Assembly (NCBI GenBank): GCA_028622995.1 | Contig: JAJQJQ010000032.1 | Span: 2,170,001-2,234,000 of the forward strand | Direction: 5' to 3' | DNA from: Panagrolaimus kolymaensis | Lineage: Eukaryota > Nematoda > Chromadorea > Rhabditida > Panagrolaimidae | DNA length: 64,000 bases | Part shown: in pieces, positions 43,824-55,454 of the stretch | Position numbering within the stretch: position 1 is the stretch's first letter | How the letters are laid out: each line of letters opens with the position of its first letter | The notes under the pieces: model-generated | What the model saw: only the letters and a program-made list of their open reading frames with translations | What the model was told of the DNA's origin: nothing | Databases searched by the model: none | Translations under genes and position numbers: made by a program

Positions 43824-46583
43824 ATTTTAATTGAAATATGAAATCAACTGAAAAACATTGATGGAATGGTTAAAATACTCCGTAAAATTCTATGATAAAA
43901 GGTATTTTAAGAGTTTAATAAAAACTCATAAATTCGATGGAGGCTTTGTTAAAGATAAAAATATGTTTTTTCAACGGCAAAATAAATTTCGAAAAACCAA
44001 GAAGTAAGAAATAATTTTTAACAAAAATACAATAAAAATATAAAAAAATAAGATTTACAAATTTTTCAATGCAACTTACTTATGCTTGGCTTGTTACGAA
44101 AATTTTTAGCTTTTATGGTTTTGGCTAATTTGTAAGTGAATCTTAAATTTTGATTTTGACTTGATTTTCTAATGATCCTGGAATTTCTACCCAAATAGAA
44201 TTTCTATTGGACCTTTTCTTTCAAAACTTCGAAAATTGATTTTTAGCTTAATTTTTAACATAGATATTCAGGGTTCTGTGAGAACATTTTTTTTCTGATG
44301 GAGACTCAAAATTTGGGTGAAAATGTTTTTAATTGAAAGAAAAAATTTGAAGAAAAAATTGTTTACAAAATCTTTTATTTGGTTTTTTCTGATCTCTGGC
44401 TCTATTTCGCATCTGTAAAATAAGAAAACTTTCGAAAAATATGAATAAAAAAACTTTAGCCTCAAAAAAATCGGTCAATACTCGAGGCTTCAAAACACAG
44501 AGTCTCGGTCTTGATGAACTCTGTATGCTATTGCTCAAAATTATTTTAGTAAAAGACTTACAGTTTTCTCACGTATTTTAAGGGAGTGACAGAAGAATGT
44601 CTGAGATTTAGGATGAATGATGGAAAAGTGAGGTGAAGCTGAAAAAAATTATTCTCTTTAAAAAGCTGGATTACACACATATTACAGTGTTGTATTTCTT
44701 ATTAAATCTCGATTTTAGATTAACGAATTCGAGAGAGAGAAAAATATCTTTATAAAAATTACTAAAAAGCAAGAAGCAGAAAAAGAAAGAATTGAAAAGC
44801 AAAAAGCACTGTAAAAATAATAGACGTATTTTTTGGTTTAAAAAAGCTAAGAGCCAAAATTTTTGAAAAACTATGGTAAAATAAATGTTATCGAAAAAGG
44901 ATCTTTGAAATCGTGAAAAAAAAATATTATTTTGTTTTCGATGAATTGACTGATTTTGCCAGCGAATGATCTATTTTTTTCGCCGACAAAAGTCGTTTTC
45001 TCAGCCTTGTTTCAAAATAAGCAATTTTTATCCGTTGTTAAAAATTGTTTTTCTTGCCTATTTCAAAGGTTGTTTTCTCACCATTTTTAGCATTTGCTTC
45101 GCGCGAAAATAGACAAAGAAACTTTGAAAAAGGATATGCAAAAAAATAAATATGAAAGAGCACCATAACCTTACAATATTTCTTTCTTGCATCATATTTT
45201 TTTTTTGCCAGTCAAATGTTTTTATTTCGATGTTGAATGGTTGGTTGGCTTTATCAAGGTAAGCAATTCTCTTTTTTTTTAAATTTAAAAATATTCGCCT
45301 ATTTTTCGACTACCATCGTGACTCCTAACCATAAAAGACAAGACCGACCGTCACTCGAGAGAGGCTTTCTAAGAACTTTTTTTTCCACAAAAGCATATAA
45401 AGTCAAAACCGAAAATTTTTCTATTGATACAAAGATTCGAGACCTATCTTTTTTAAAGTTTTTATGTATCAAAAGCGACGCGCATGTTTAATGTTAAAAA
45501 TTAGAATGTTTTTGGTTCATCACAAATTACTTTTTTTTAATGCCCAAGTTTATTTTCTGTAAAAATTTTAAAGAAGCATTATAAATTCTCAAAAAAAATA
45601 CGAAAACGTCACTCGAGACCAATGATGCTTGACATCGATATTGATGGCAACTTTTTTTGATTCACATAAAAAAATTTAAAAAATTGACTAAAATCAGATT
45701 TTTTAAAACAATTTTTTTTGGAGAAATTTAGCTTTTTTCGTTTCCATAACAGAAAAACTTTCATAAAAACAGAAAAAGGCAATTAACAAAAAAATGTGAT
45801 ACTCTCTTTTTTTAAATAATAAAAATAATTTCGAAATGTCGACTTCAAATTTTCTATGTCGACGTCGCAAAAAACATAAAATTTCGATATCGCTCATATT
45901 TACTCGAAAACTAAACTTTTTTTATTGAGAGTTTGGAACCTTTTGTCTCAAAAAATTGCTTGGTATTCGACATCAAATTCGCGCACATTCCTGTTTTTAT
46001 TTAGATTTTTGAGAAAATTAACTCTAAATTTTTTTTAAATTACCGCATTTACTCTAGTTCATTCAATAATTTTATTTAAGAGAGCAATTTTTAAACGTTT
46101 TTTATGGGAATTGCAGTTTCTCTCACATTTTCTAGAATTTCTATCCGAATAGAATTTCTATCACGGCTAGAATTTCTATTGACACTAGAATTTCTATCGA
46201 AATATAATTTCAATTGTCAAAAGAAAATTTGAAAGACTATTGACCAAAAAAATTTGACTTTTAGACAAAGCTGACTGTGCTCAAACACTTTACACTACTA
46301 CCTTTATTATTTTCATCAACTAAAATCGACCCATGCATTCCTGTCCTTACGATTTTCATGTACCTTTCAAACAAAAATTACGTCGCAAGATTAGCATAAA
46401 AAATCTAAGGCGTCTCTAATCGATGGTAAGATTTTAATTTATACTTTCATTAACTCTTATCTTTATTAATATCAATCATCTTTTTTTATATCTCCTGGTC
46501 CTCTTGTGATTGGCATTTTTGGTGAAATAAAGGAGGTTGCTCTTTGTGATACAACCATTCGAAGTTACGCTTTTATCCCAAAG
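43824..46583. other. Long AT-rich gap with a minor tandem repeat
   Basis: No convincing gene. A possible orphan exon at about 44719-44811 (acceptor TTTTAG, then FEREKNIFIKIT and KQEAEKERIEKQKA, then GTAAAA) has no partner. TAGAATTTCTAT words occur singly near 44196 and as a tandem array at 46132-46197. Confidence 0.4.
46132..46197. repeat. 18-bp tandem repeat of TAGAATTTCTAT
   Basis: Four copies start at 46132, 46150, 46168 and 46186, spaced exactly 18 bp, with variable six-base spacers. A degenerate fifth copy follows. A related pair lies at 44179 and 44196. Confidence 0.75.
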
Positions 46584-46970
46584 ATGCCCAAAGAAATTTT
46601 AACATTGAATTGTTTCATCAAAGAAGAAATTGAAAGCTGCCTAAAATGTCGACCTAAAGGTAGTTGGTTCAACCCACGCATATATGAATTTGAATGGAAT
46701 TTATTTCAAGCAAAAGTTTATTGTCGCAGAAAACTTAACATGTGAATGCTTGTTTGGAGTTAACTATCTTCAAATTTCCTCTAAAATTATTTTAATGTTA
46801 GATGGCGAGAAATTTGGCGACAATACCAATGTTTTGGTTTAAATTGGTATGAGTTTGAATATAGTTTATTTAGACACTTTTTTACTTTGAAAACATTGAA
46901 TTTGTGTTTTTTGCTAAATAAAAATATGAAGCTTACAATAGGCATACTATTGATGTTGGAAAATGGTTAG
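46584..46970 (+). CDS. Hypothetical protein with a duplicated aromatic-rich unit
   Basis: Two exons, ending at 46741 and resuming at 46802, with a 60-nt intron. The frame stays open upstream of 46584 to about 46470 (GIFGEIKEVALCDTTIRSYA), but no ATG or acceptor is visible, so the true start is uncertain. Two halves look related: WFNPRIYEFEWNLFQAKVY, closing with RRKLN, and CFGLNWYEFEYSLFRHFF, closing with LKTLN. It ends LTIGILLMLENG. I recognise no family. It may be transcribed with the small membrane-protein gene 66 bp downstream. Confidence 0.4.
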
Positions 46971-47035
46971 TTAAAACTATCCATAAAAAAATATTTATCT
47001 GATTTTTTTATTTCTTGCAGCCTTTTAATAATTCT

Positions 47036-47338
47036 ATGTTCCTCCAGATGCATCCAAGTAATTTATTTAACGTGATTTACGGTAAAGTCAAATTTTCTTA
47101 AAACATTTCTATTCCCAAAAAATATTTCAAATTTTTAGATTGGTTCTCTCAATTTTCTCCAGGCCAATTATTATTGGGATGGGTTATTTTTATCGTTTTT
47201 GGCAGTATTGTATGCGGCGTAGTTTGTTGCGTTTGCTGCAAACCCAAAGGTTTGATTATTCCTAAAGATAAGGCTCCAGTTGCCTCTGCTTCTACAAAAG
47301 CCCCTAATTCTGCTCCTTCGGTCGCTGGATTTGCATAA
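47036..47338 (+). CDS. Small single-pass membrane protein
   Basis: Two exons (47036-47081 and 47139-47338) give 81 residues. TTTCTTGCAG lies about 16 nt before the ATG, a strong acceptor that suits trans-splicing. After a short extracellular stretch (MFLQMHPSNLFNVIY and FSQFSPGQ), a helix reads LLLGWVIFIVFGSIVCGVVC. It ends in a Cys-rich juxtamembrane VCCVCCKPKG, likely palmitoylated, and an Ala/Pro/Ser tail. The family is not recognised. An AATAAA-rich 3' end follows. Confidence 0.65.
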
Positions 47339-47571
47339 AATGAAATATCTTTTATGAAAATTTTATTTAAAAAAATTTCTCTCTCAAAAATGAGTGAAAT
47401 TTTTTTATTTTTTTTGTATTAATAAATATTTGCTGAAATAAATAAAATTTTTCGTTTGGAATTACGTATTTCTGATTTTTTGGAATATGAGTTATTTAAT
47501 ACTCGTTTCATATCTTTTTGTTAAATTTCCTTATATTTATTTAGAAATATGTATGTAAATTTTAGGAAAAA

Positions 47572-48930
47572 ATGGAAGAATATAAGAAATGGCGTGAACA
47601 AAAGGCCCAAAATTGGTTGTTGGATAGTAGCAGCGATGAAGATTCCGGGTGAGTTGATAAAAATTAATTAACAAATATATAAATATTTATATAAAAATTT
47701 CTTTAGACTTAATGGTTATATCCGCCATGAAAAGAAAAAGCAACCATTTTTAAATAATGGAAAGAAAAATTCATCCAAGAATTTATCCAGCCGTAAGTTA
47801 TTTATTTCTGTAGAAAAAATAATCAATAAATTAACTTTGAACATTTAGACGCTTCACCACCAACAACCATTCCTCCAATTTATCCTTCTTTAAAAAACTT
47901 GGCAGATGTAAACAGCACTGAAAGCCAAATTTTATCATTTTGGACAATGGAATCTTGTGAAAAAGCTTATAAGGTAAGAAGCTTTTAAAATATAAGGAAT
48001 CAATTAATAAATAATTATAATAATTTATATAGCCTTATGAAAATGATATGGACGCTCTCTCACCTGTTGAAGAACCACTTTGTCATGATTCCATCGTCGA
48101 CTACAATCCTTTTTACACGGAAAATACTTTGCAAGATAATTGTCAACCCAACTTTGCTTGTGAACCAGCACTTCCACCACGATCAATGTTACATTCATCA
48201 TTATTAAATCTTTCACCACCTCCATTGCGAAATATGTTTCAAAAATCAAAAAATGAATCTCCATTAAAATATTGTTACCAAGAAGACAATTCGGAAAAAT
48301 TGGGTAAAGAATAAAAAAATATAGCCAAAATCCACCTCTGTTTCAGTCAAAAAAATATGTTTGGGATCCCTTCAAGGAAATGCATTTTTTATGAGAATTT
48401 TATGAAGTTTTTAGCCCGAAACTTAATGTACCTTATTTTTGTCCAAAGAATTTGTCATGAAAACGATGACTTTACTTTGTTCAAAATTTGATAAAATTTC
48501 AAACCAATGGTACGGTTAAATTCCAATCTTGAACCAGAGTGATTTTTCATAATTTTTGAACCAAAAAACTTTTGTTTCTCTAAATTTTATTGGAGCCAAA
48601 CTGGATTTTATCAGGAGTTTCACCGTACAACTATCGATCTGAAATTTTGTAAGTAAAAAAGTCAACGTGTGAAAAAGGGATGCTCGACAAAATTTTGCGT
48701 TTTTCAAACAAATGCATGAAACAGGGGTGGAAAAAAACAACAAAATTAAAGATTGCTCAACCAATATTGACGCCGAACGTGAAAACTCTCCTTCACCATT
48801 AACTTGCACCACTACCAAAGGAATGGATGGAAATAAACATGCCATTAAAAAAGCAATCGTTAAAGACCGATTAAAAATGGAACAAGGAAAATGGTTAGAA
48901 AATGAAAAAACAAAAATGTATTTTTTATGA
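47572..48930 (+). CDS. Hypothetical intracellular protein, Ser/Pro-rich
   Basis: Five exons (47572-47648, 47707-47792, 47849-47973, 48033-48303, 48725-48930) join in phase to 254 residues. TTTTAG precedes the ATG by seven bases. The N-terminus is acidic and aromatic (EEYKKWREQKAQNWLLDSSS). The middle has Pro/Ser stretches (SPPTTIPPIYPSLKN; LLNLSPPPLRNMFQKSKNES) that could be phosphorylated. The C-terminus is Lys-rich and helical (KKAIVKDRLKMEQGKWLENE). There is no signal peptide, membrane helix or known domain. The fourth intron (421 nt) is much longer than usual here. Phase agreement across all joins supports a real gene. Confidence 0.6.
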
Positions 48931-49187
48931 AGAAAGAATGATTTAATTTTTTTATTTTAATTTGTCATTGGTTTATTATTCATTTTAACACACTCATATT
49001 AGCCCCTTTTTTCATGTGTTATCGACATTGTAATAAATAAATATGCTACTCATATTGTTATAAGCCTTTGTTATTTTTTATGGTTGAGAAATACCATACT
49101 CAAATATCTATCTTATTTATTTTATCCACTTTCGTAAAATTTATGTTTTTAGATCAATTTTCTCATCTGTGAAATAAAACTTGAAAA

Positions 49188-50386
49188 ATGGATGATTCAA
49201 AAATGCTTTTGCTTCCATTTTATTATAATCAACAACTTTCACGGACAATGGTGCATGGATTTGTGCCATACCAATCATATCGAGATAATCGAGGCTTTGT
49301 TAAATTTTTGGGAAATGAAGTAATCCAAAGTTACATCGCAAGAAAAATTGATTGCAAACAAGCAATTGAAGAATTGCCAATCTTTTTCGATAAAACTGGC
49401 GCCGATATGATTTTCACATTTATTCAAAGTAAATTTCAAGGTACAACTTTTTTGGAAATTTGTTTGATGCTTGGAATTAAATTTAAAATGTAAGTTTTTT
49501 GATTTGGTTTACAAATATTATATAAATTGTTTTTACTCAAAAACTTTTAAATTTTATTTTACAGTTCCAACGATGATAAGAAAGAAATGATTATTTATGT
49601 TGAAAATTATTTGGAAACATTATTAACCACCACAACTCGAACGAAACGTGGAATTATTAAAATGTGCAAAAAGCGATTATTCAAGCGAATTTCCATCGAA
49701 ACTGATATGGTCGATGAATTTAAAGAATTTAGACCAACAATCAATTGCCTCGAAAATGTTGGTGAAATTGAACAAAATGGAATGAAACTTTTTGATAATG
49801 AATCTGATGGGATTTACATTCTCAAAGAATGTAAAGCTTTTAAAAAAACTTTGAAAAACTCCATTCAAGCGAACTGCCCTTTTGTTTTTACTTTCACTTT
49901 CGACTTCCAAACTTTTGATATGATGCAAAAAGAAATTTTACAATATGAAACAAAGCATATCATTTGTAAGTCGTCAACAAACAGATAGATTTTAAATTTA
50001 GTAATTAGGAAACTTAACTTTTTTTAACACGTGCATTTTTTATAGACCAAAATTTATCTGCATGGATTAAAATCAGTGAACAAGAATATGCTTTAATTAA
50101 TGGTGGAAAAGTTGATATGAATGGAAAACAAAAATACATTATCGAATGTGAAAAGATTTTGATTGTAATCTTTTCTCGCTTCATCTTAGCTTCAATTAAC
50201 CAAAGCAAATTGCGGCCAAGCGTATTTAAATCAAAAAATTATGCTGAATTTTTGATTATTGCAATTCCTTCACTTTCTCGAAAAATTCCCGATGAATTGA
50301 TCGAATTAATTGAAAATGATTTTCAATTAAAGCAAAAGCTTTACGAAGAATTGGACGATATCAAAAGAATTTATGATTTAAAATAA
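49188..50386 (+). CDS. Hypothetical protein, unrecognised family
   Basis: Three exons (49188-49489, 49565-49965, 50046-50386) give 347 residues. The product is soluble with mixed alpha/beta character. Features include an N-terminal LPFYYNQQLSRTMVHGFVPY, a central helical repeat-like zone (YVENYLETLLTTTTRTKRGI) and a C-terminal EFLIIAIPSLSRKIPDELIE. There are few cysteines and no secretion signal. The sequence is well constrained, with no low complexity, so it is probably a genuine nematode-restricted protein. It follows the Ser/Pro-rich gene by about 260 bp on the same strand, close enough for a shared operon, though unproven. Confidence 0.6.
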
Positions 50387-50929
50387 ACATTTTGTTTGTG
50401 TTTCCATATTCGTCTTTTTCTTATGTCTCTCCACCAGCAGTTAATCCTATTAATCATATCAGAAATAAAGTTACTTTTTGTATTTTTAAACCAAAATTTT
50501 TTAAGGTTATGTTTTTATTTGTTTGCATATGTATTTTTTAAATAATTAAAAATAAATGAAATGTTAAAAAACGACAAATAATAAAGTTTACAATTTCCCC
50601 GCATTAAAACAGATGAAAAAATATTCATTAAAATTAAGCCAAATTAGGAAAAGCGGTTTTCTTTATTTATGAAAGAAAATCGTAAATAAGAAGGAACTAA
50701 AAAAGTAAGAAATTCCAAATGTCCAGATGTTTTACGTTTTAAATGCCACTAAAAATTTTTTACTACCATAATAAAAATAATTACAGTGAAAACGAAAATC
50801 CATTTAAATAATATACGCGAGCCTTTAACTACCATTTTTTCATAATATAAGAATACTTTTTGTTGAACTTTTATTTTAAAAAATTACGTTTAATTTTCTT
50901 TTATTTTTTCTGGAGTAAAAAGTACATAA

Positions 50930-52347
50930 ATGGAAAAAAATTATTCCATTTACACCCTTGAAAATATTCGAATATATTCTTATCGCCTTCATGTCAACAC
51001 TTCCTTGTCTGCAACTCTCAATGCTTTAACGGCATATTTAGTTTCAAAACATTCAACAAAAGCAATGGGAAAATATAAATATTTTATTTTGGCCACAGTG
51101 GTTTTTGTTTTTTTGCTTGATTTTCAAATAATTTTTATTTTTGGTTTATTTCCTTTATTTCCTCGAGCCATTATGTGTCCAGCTGGAATTGCAAGATATT
51201 TAGGCCCATTTTGGGGTATGACTATGCAATATGTAAGTTTCAAGGATTTAAATGTTTTTTTCTTTCTAACTTTTTTTTTGCAGATTTTTGCCCATTTTTT
51301 GATGACTTTTTCTGGTTTTTCTTTATTTTTTGCTGCCGCATATCAATATTTCTCTGTTACAGGAAAAGAAAACATTTTTCATAAAACTTGGGGAATTGTT
51401 TTGACTTTTATTATTCCTATAGCATATGTGACACCCTTAATAATTTTATATATTCCTAATATTGATTACGAAAATTTAAAAGCTAACGTAAAATTAGAAG
51501 CTCCAGACATTTATGATTTTTTTATTGCTGCAAATTGTAATGGAAGTGTGCTAAATGAAAAAGCTACAATTTATTTAGCTTTTTGCATTTTGGAAGTGAT
51601 TATCCTTCATTGTATAGGAATTTCAATGCTATTTAAAATTATTGCAAAATTAAATTCTATGAAATCATCATTCTCGGATGCGACATTAAAATTACAAAAA
51701 CAATTCCTTCGAAGTATAGCAATACAATATACAATGCCATTTGCCGCAATTTTATTTCCTGTTAGCTTTCTTATGGGTTCAATAATTATTGGAAAAGGAA
51801 ATATTGAAGGTAATAATTTTACGTATTATTTTGAAACATGTCTATAGAGTACTTATGACAAATTGTGTTGTAGTTTTTACGACACTAGTAATAAGTCGTT
51901 AGTACTTTTTTTATTATCGAAAAGTAAAAAAAAGCTCAAAAGGGAACTAAAAAAAATTTACAGCCTAATAAAAATTTCAAATGATGATAGAGAATATGAG
52001 TCACGGTTTCATGTGTCTTGCCAAACTATGGCATTTTTAATTTTAACCATTAGATGGGTTTCTTTAACCAAAAACAAAACAAACAAACAAAAAAATTAAT
52101 AAAAATTTTATATGTTTTTTAATAAAATAAATTTTAAGAGCTAAATAAATGGATGATACAAATTGTTGGACTTCATTCCTCTGCAAATGCTTTAACTGTT
52201 ATGATTTTTATTACTCCATATCGAAAATCAATTATCAATGGATTTAGGACAATAAAAAGATATATATTCAGACAGTCTTCACCCATTGTTAAAATTAATC
52301 CTTCAAATTCTCAAACTATAGCAAGTGTTGTTGCAATGAATCACTGA
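50930..52347 (+). CDS. 7TM serpentine chemoreceptor, Str/Srh/Sri-like
   Basis: Three exons: 50930-51232, 51284-51809 and 52139-52347, giving about 345 residues. The first intron is 51 nt and has no stop, so a naive frame reads through it. The GTAAGTTT...TTTGCAG borders show it is spliced. The second intron (329 nt) joins IEGNI-side sequence to ELNKWMIQIVGLHSSANAL. Landmarks: STKAMGKYKYF after TM1 (compare TPKxMK), IMCPAGIARYLGPF after TM2, FLRSIAIQYTMPFAAIL before TM6, and MIFITPYRKSIINGF closing TM7. It is related to the gene at 1907. The C-terminal tail is Ser-rich. Confidence 0.75.
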
Positions 52348-52574
52348 TAAAAGTTAAATTTAAAAAAATGAAAAGAAAAAATATTGCATCAGCTATTAAA
52401 ATTGTCCAATGGTAACCTCCGTGATTTATTGGACACAAAATTAAATCAGCTCTAACTACCTTCAAATATTTACTTTTATCTCTAATGATGCAAAAAGCTG
52501 CTTCACTTTCTCAAAAAATTTGTTTAATTTATTTTTCCCTGCTTTCTGTTTATCTCTAATCAATAATAAGAATA

Positions 52575-53120
52575 AAAAAACGAAATAAAGTAAAAAATAT
52601 TCAAAAATGTAAAAAAAAATGTGGAAAAAAATAAACGGAAAAACAAGAAAAATGGCATTTGAAATTTTCTTATTGCATTTTTTTATCCTTTGACCCAAAA
52701 AAGAAGAAAAGCGCGAAAAAATGAAAAAAGAGAAGCGAATCTAAGCATAAAGGGTAAAAAGAATTTTTTTTAAAATCGATAATGTGATTCATCAACAAAC
52801 GGCAAAAATATATAAGAAAGAAAATTAAAAAATATATATATTGATTTGAAAGTAAAACCTATAGCAATTCATTCAATGACTTTTTTCATGTTTAATAATA
52901 ATAATAGAACTTTTTGAATATTTATTTGTATTTTTTTTCTTTTGTTATTTTAAGTAAAGTTGGAAAGCATCTGACGAAGGGAGATTCGTTGCCTTCAACT
53001 ACGGAAAGCAAATTGATGATTATTTGGCTGTAATATGCTTTGCTATTGTATCAGAAAATGAATGGCTTTTAGTTGCTAAACCCATTGCATTTTTTACAAG
53101 AGAAAATGACTCGTAATTGT
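52575..53120 (+). repeat. Dispersed repeat, copy 1
   Basis: About 545 bp resembling 55455-56005 in the same orientation. Shared blocks include ATTCAATGAC, GAATATTTATTTGTA, CTACGGAAAGCAAA and TGATGATTAT. It starts near AAATATTCAAAAATG. No coding capacity or terminal repeats were clear. Confidence 0.65.
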
Positions 53121-54661
53121 GCGATTACCGACGAAGCCACATTCATGGTTTGTGAAGAAGACGAATCTTATAAAATTGTTTGAAAAAATTGGAAGTAATT
53201 ATATTTACTTACACCTTACATAATGATTAAAATATCAATTACATTCATATATTTTTTGTTTTATTTTATTTCTTTATAAATGTTATAAACTTTCATTAAT
53301 GGATATAAAACGGTTCTGAAACTTGTCCACAAATTTTATATAGTTCATACTTCCATAGTGAAGCTTGTGGCAAAAAATAAGATTTACAACTTTTTTTCAG
53401 TCCATCTTCAACTCTTCTCCTCGGGTATAAAAGCATCACCAATCCAAAGTATTCAGTTTAGTTGGGACTTTAGCTTTATCATAGTAGGTGGTTAGGCTTC
53501 CTTAAACTAATAAAGAAACGCCGCTACACTATATCGCCACAATCGCAACAAGTGATTAAGAAGAGCGCAACAAGTGATTAAGAAGAGTTGCAATTGAGTG
53601 TGCTGGCGTTAATTTGCGGGTGATATCACGAGTTATAATTATATTTAAAAAATCATTTTATTTTTATGACCAATGTCTTGCAAAAAAGTTTTTCCCCAAC
53701 CGCTTCTAGTTTTTAATGGTCTATAAAAATTTACTCGTCCCATCCAAATACACAACCAAAAAAATTAAAATAAGTTTGCTTGTAATATTGGACGGGCAAG
53801 GGTCTAGTTTTATTGACCGCCTCTAATTTTTTTCCTACAGCAATCAATGAATTATTTTTATAGTTTAACCATTTGGTTGATTCCTTACGAAAAAAAGCAC
53901 AATAAAAATGGCGAGAATTTTTTTTATTATGAATTGATAAGTTTTTTCATAATTTGAAATCATAAAAATCTTCTAAATAAAATATGGACCCATTTCTGAC
54001 AATGTCTTCTTTTAATTTTTAATTTTGTTAATGTTTCATTTTAATATGACTAAAAGTGAAAAGCGGATTTTTAACCGCACTCGCTGTCTGTCTGACCGGA
54101 AATATGAAAAAAGCTTTTCACATACTGGCTAGTATAAAAAAAAAAACCAATTTCTAATCAATCATGCTTGTTGTTCCATAGTCTTTTAAATGTATTTATT
54201 CTTGGCTTTTGAAATCGAGGGGAATTCTCAATCTTTTTTCTTTAGCAATAACAAAGAGATTGTTTTCTAAAAAATTTACTTTTTATGGATTTTTATTGTT
54301 TCTATATGTCAAGCTATTCATTGGCGCCTTTAAAAAGAATAATTATTCCTCTGGGATATTTTTATGCGGAGCTGTATCTGGCCTTTTCTTATCTGCGGAT
54401 AGCAAAATATGTGTGGCCATTTTTCAGCGCAAAATAATATCGTTTTTTTATTCTCCATGGGTTATCATCTTATTCCGCTATTTTGCATTTTTTTGGCATT
54501 TTACTAAAATCTTTGGCTCTCTTATTTGTCGTTTTTGGTTATTTTTATGGCGCGCTTGAATTTTACTAATAATAGCTAATTTCTTTAATAAATCAACTTT
54601 TTTTTTTCTTGTCTTGTTTATAAATATATGTCTTTATATAAATAAAACTTTTTTTAGGAAC
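53121..54661. other. Intergenic with a promoter-like stretch, possible solo LTR
   Basis: No intact gene. The frame at 54209-54559 begins with TTG and has low complexity. A TATA box, an initiator-like TCAGTTT and a 22-bp duplication lie at 53426-53587. Elsewhere nothing was recognised. Confidence 0.35.
53426..53587 (+). promoter_or_regulatory. TATA/initiator pair followed by a 22-bp tandem repeat
   Basis: TATAAAAG at 53426-53433 and TCAGTTT at 53453-53459 are spaced as in TATA/Inr promoters. CGCAACAAGTGATTAAGAAG (plus AG) is present twice in tandem at 53544-53565 and 53566-53587. No gene follows directly, so this may be the promoter of a retroelement fragment. Confidence 0.35.
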
Positions 54662-55126
54662 ATGTTGCGCTTTACTTCAACAATCGCATTATTATTCGCT
54701 TTTTTGATTTTGAACCATCATGCCATGGCGGCTCCAATTTCAAAGCGAGAAATTAGCGTACAAAGCTCGTCAAACAACATTTCCTCAAATATTTCCTCGT
54801 CCTCAAATAACATTTCATCAAACATCAATGTTAACAATAACGGAAATTCTGTTTCCATTACAAGTGATGGCAAAACAATGACCGTAAGTTGAAACTTTTC
54901 CCTTCCCTTAATTTTGGTTGTCTTTCCGTGACATCACGTTTTGATCTAAAACACATTTAGTCTTACTTTTCAAAAACTTTATTAAAATTTAATTTTTTTT
55001 TTCTTCCAGGTTACCACGATTGATTTAAACACCGGTGAAAAAAAAGTTGAAACTATTGATGTATCCAATACCAATAATATGAATATCAGCGTAAATAACA
55101 ACAAAGTCACAATGACAACAAATTAA
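54662..55126 (+). CDS. Secreted Asn/Ser-rich small protein
   Basis: Two exons (54662-54883 and 55010-55126) give 112 residues. TTTTTTTAG precedes the ATG by four bases, a good trans-splice site. A signal peptide (LRFTSTIALLFAFLILNHHA) ends at MAAP. A dibasic SKRE just after may be a processing site. The mature part repeats Asn-Asn-Ile-Ser-Ser units (NNISSNISSSSNNISSNI), each offering Asn-x-Ser glycosylation sites. It then alternates polar residues (VSITSDGKTMT; NMNISVNNNKVTMTTN), suggesting beta-strand repeats. No family was recognised; a secreted or extracellular role is inferred from the signal peptide. Confidence 0.7.
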
Positions 55127-55380
55127 AAATATATTTTTTTGCTAAATTTGTTTCTTTTTTTCAACGCGTTTTTTATTTTTGTATGATAAATGCCTGATAA
55201 TTCTGTGAGGAATTCATTATCGTTTGGATGTTTTTTTATGTATTCAATAAATTCAGGTATCTGACGCAAAATTTGTAAAGAGGAATTTGCAAATGATAAA
55301 AATGTATCACAATTAACCAATGACAATTTTAAAATTTCTCCTCCATGTTCTTGAAGAATTGTTCGCAATGCAAGTTTTTG
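55123..55380 (-). pseudogene. Fragment resembling a ubiquitin-specific protease N-terminus
   Basis: A minus frame reads LVNCDTFLSFANSSLQILRQ followed by IPEFIEYIKKHPND. The order Asn...Phe...Asn-Ser-x-Leu-Gln...Pro-x-Phe-x-x-Tyr matches the first motif of USP deubiquitinases. Ser stands where the catalytic Cys should be. There is no ATG at its start, an in-frame stop lies upstream and the rest of the domain is absent. It is tail-to-tail with the secreted protein gene, overlapping its stop. Probably a decayed fragment. Confidence 0.35.
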
Positions 55381-55454
55381 GAGTGATGTAATTTACAATT
55401 CCAATTTATTTTCTCCTGCTTGGGTTTATTTTAAATCACTTATATATATATAAA

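Noticed and set aside
44719..44811. Isolated exon-like segment with acceptor and Lys/Glu-rich frame
   Set aside because: No partner exons or start codon found; low-complexity charged sequence is easily produced by chance here.
51863..52099. Plus-strand frame inside a receptor intron
   Set aside because: It falls within the phase-consistent intron 51810-52138 and is Lys/Asn-rich with no motif.
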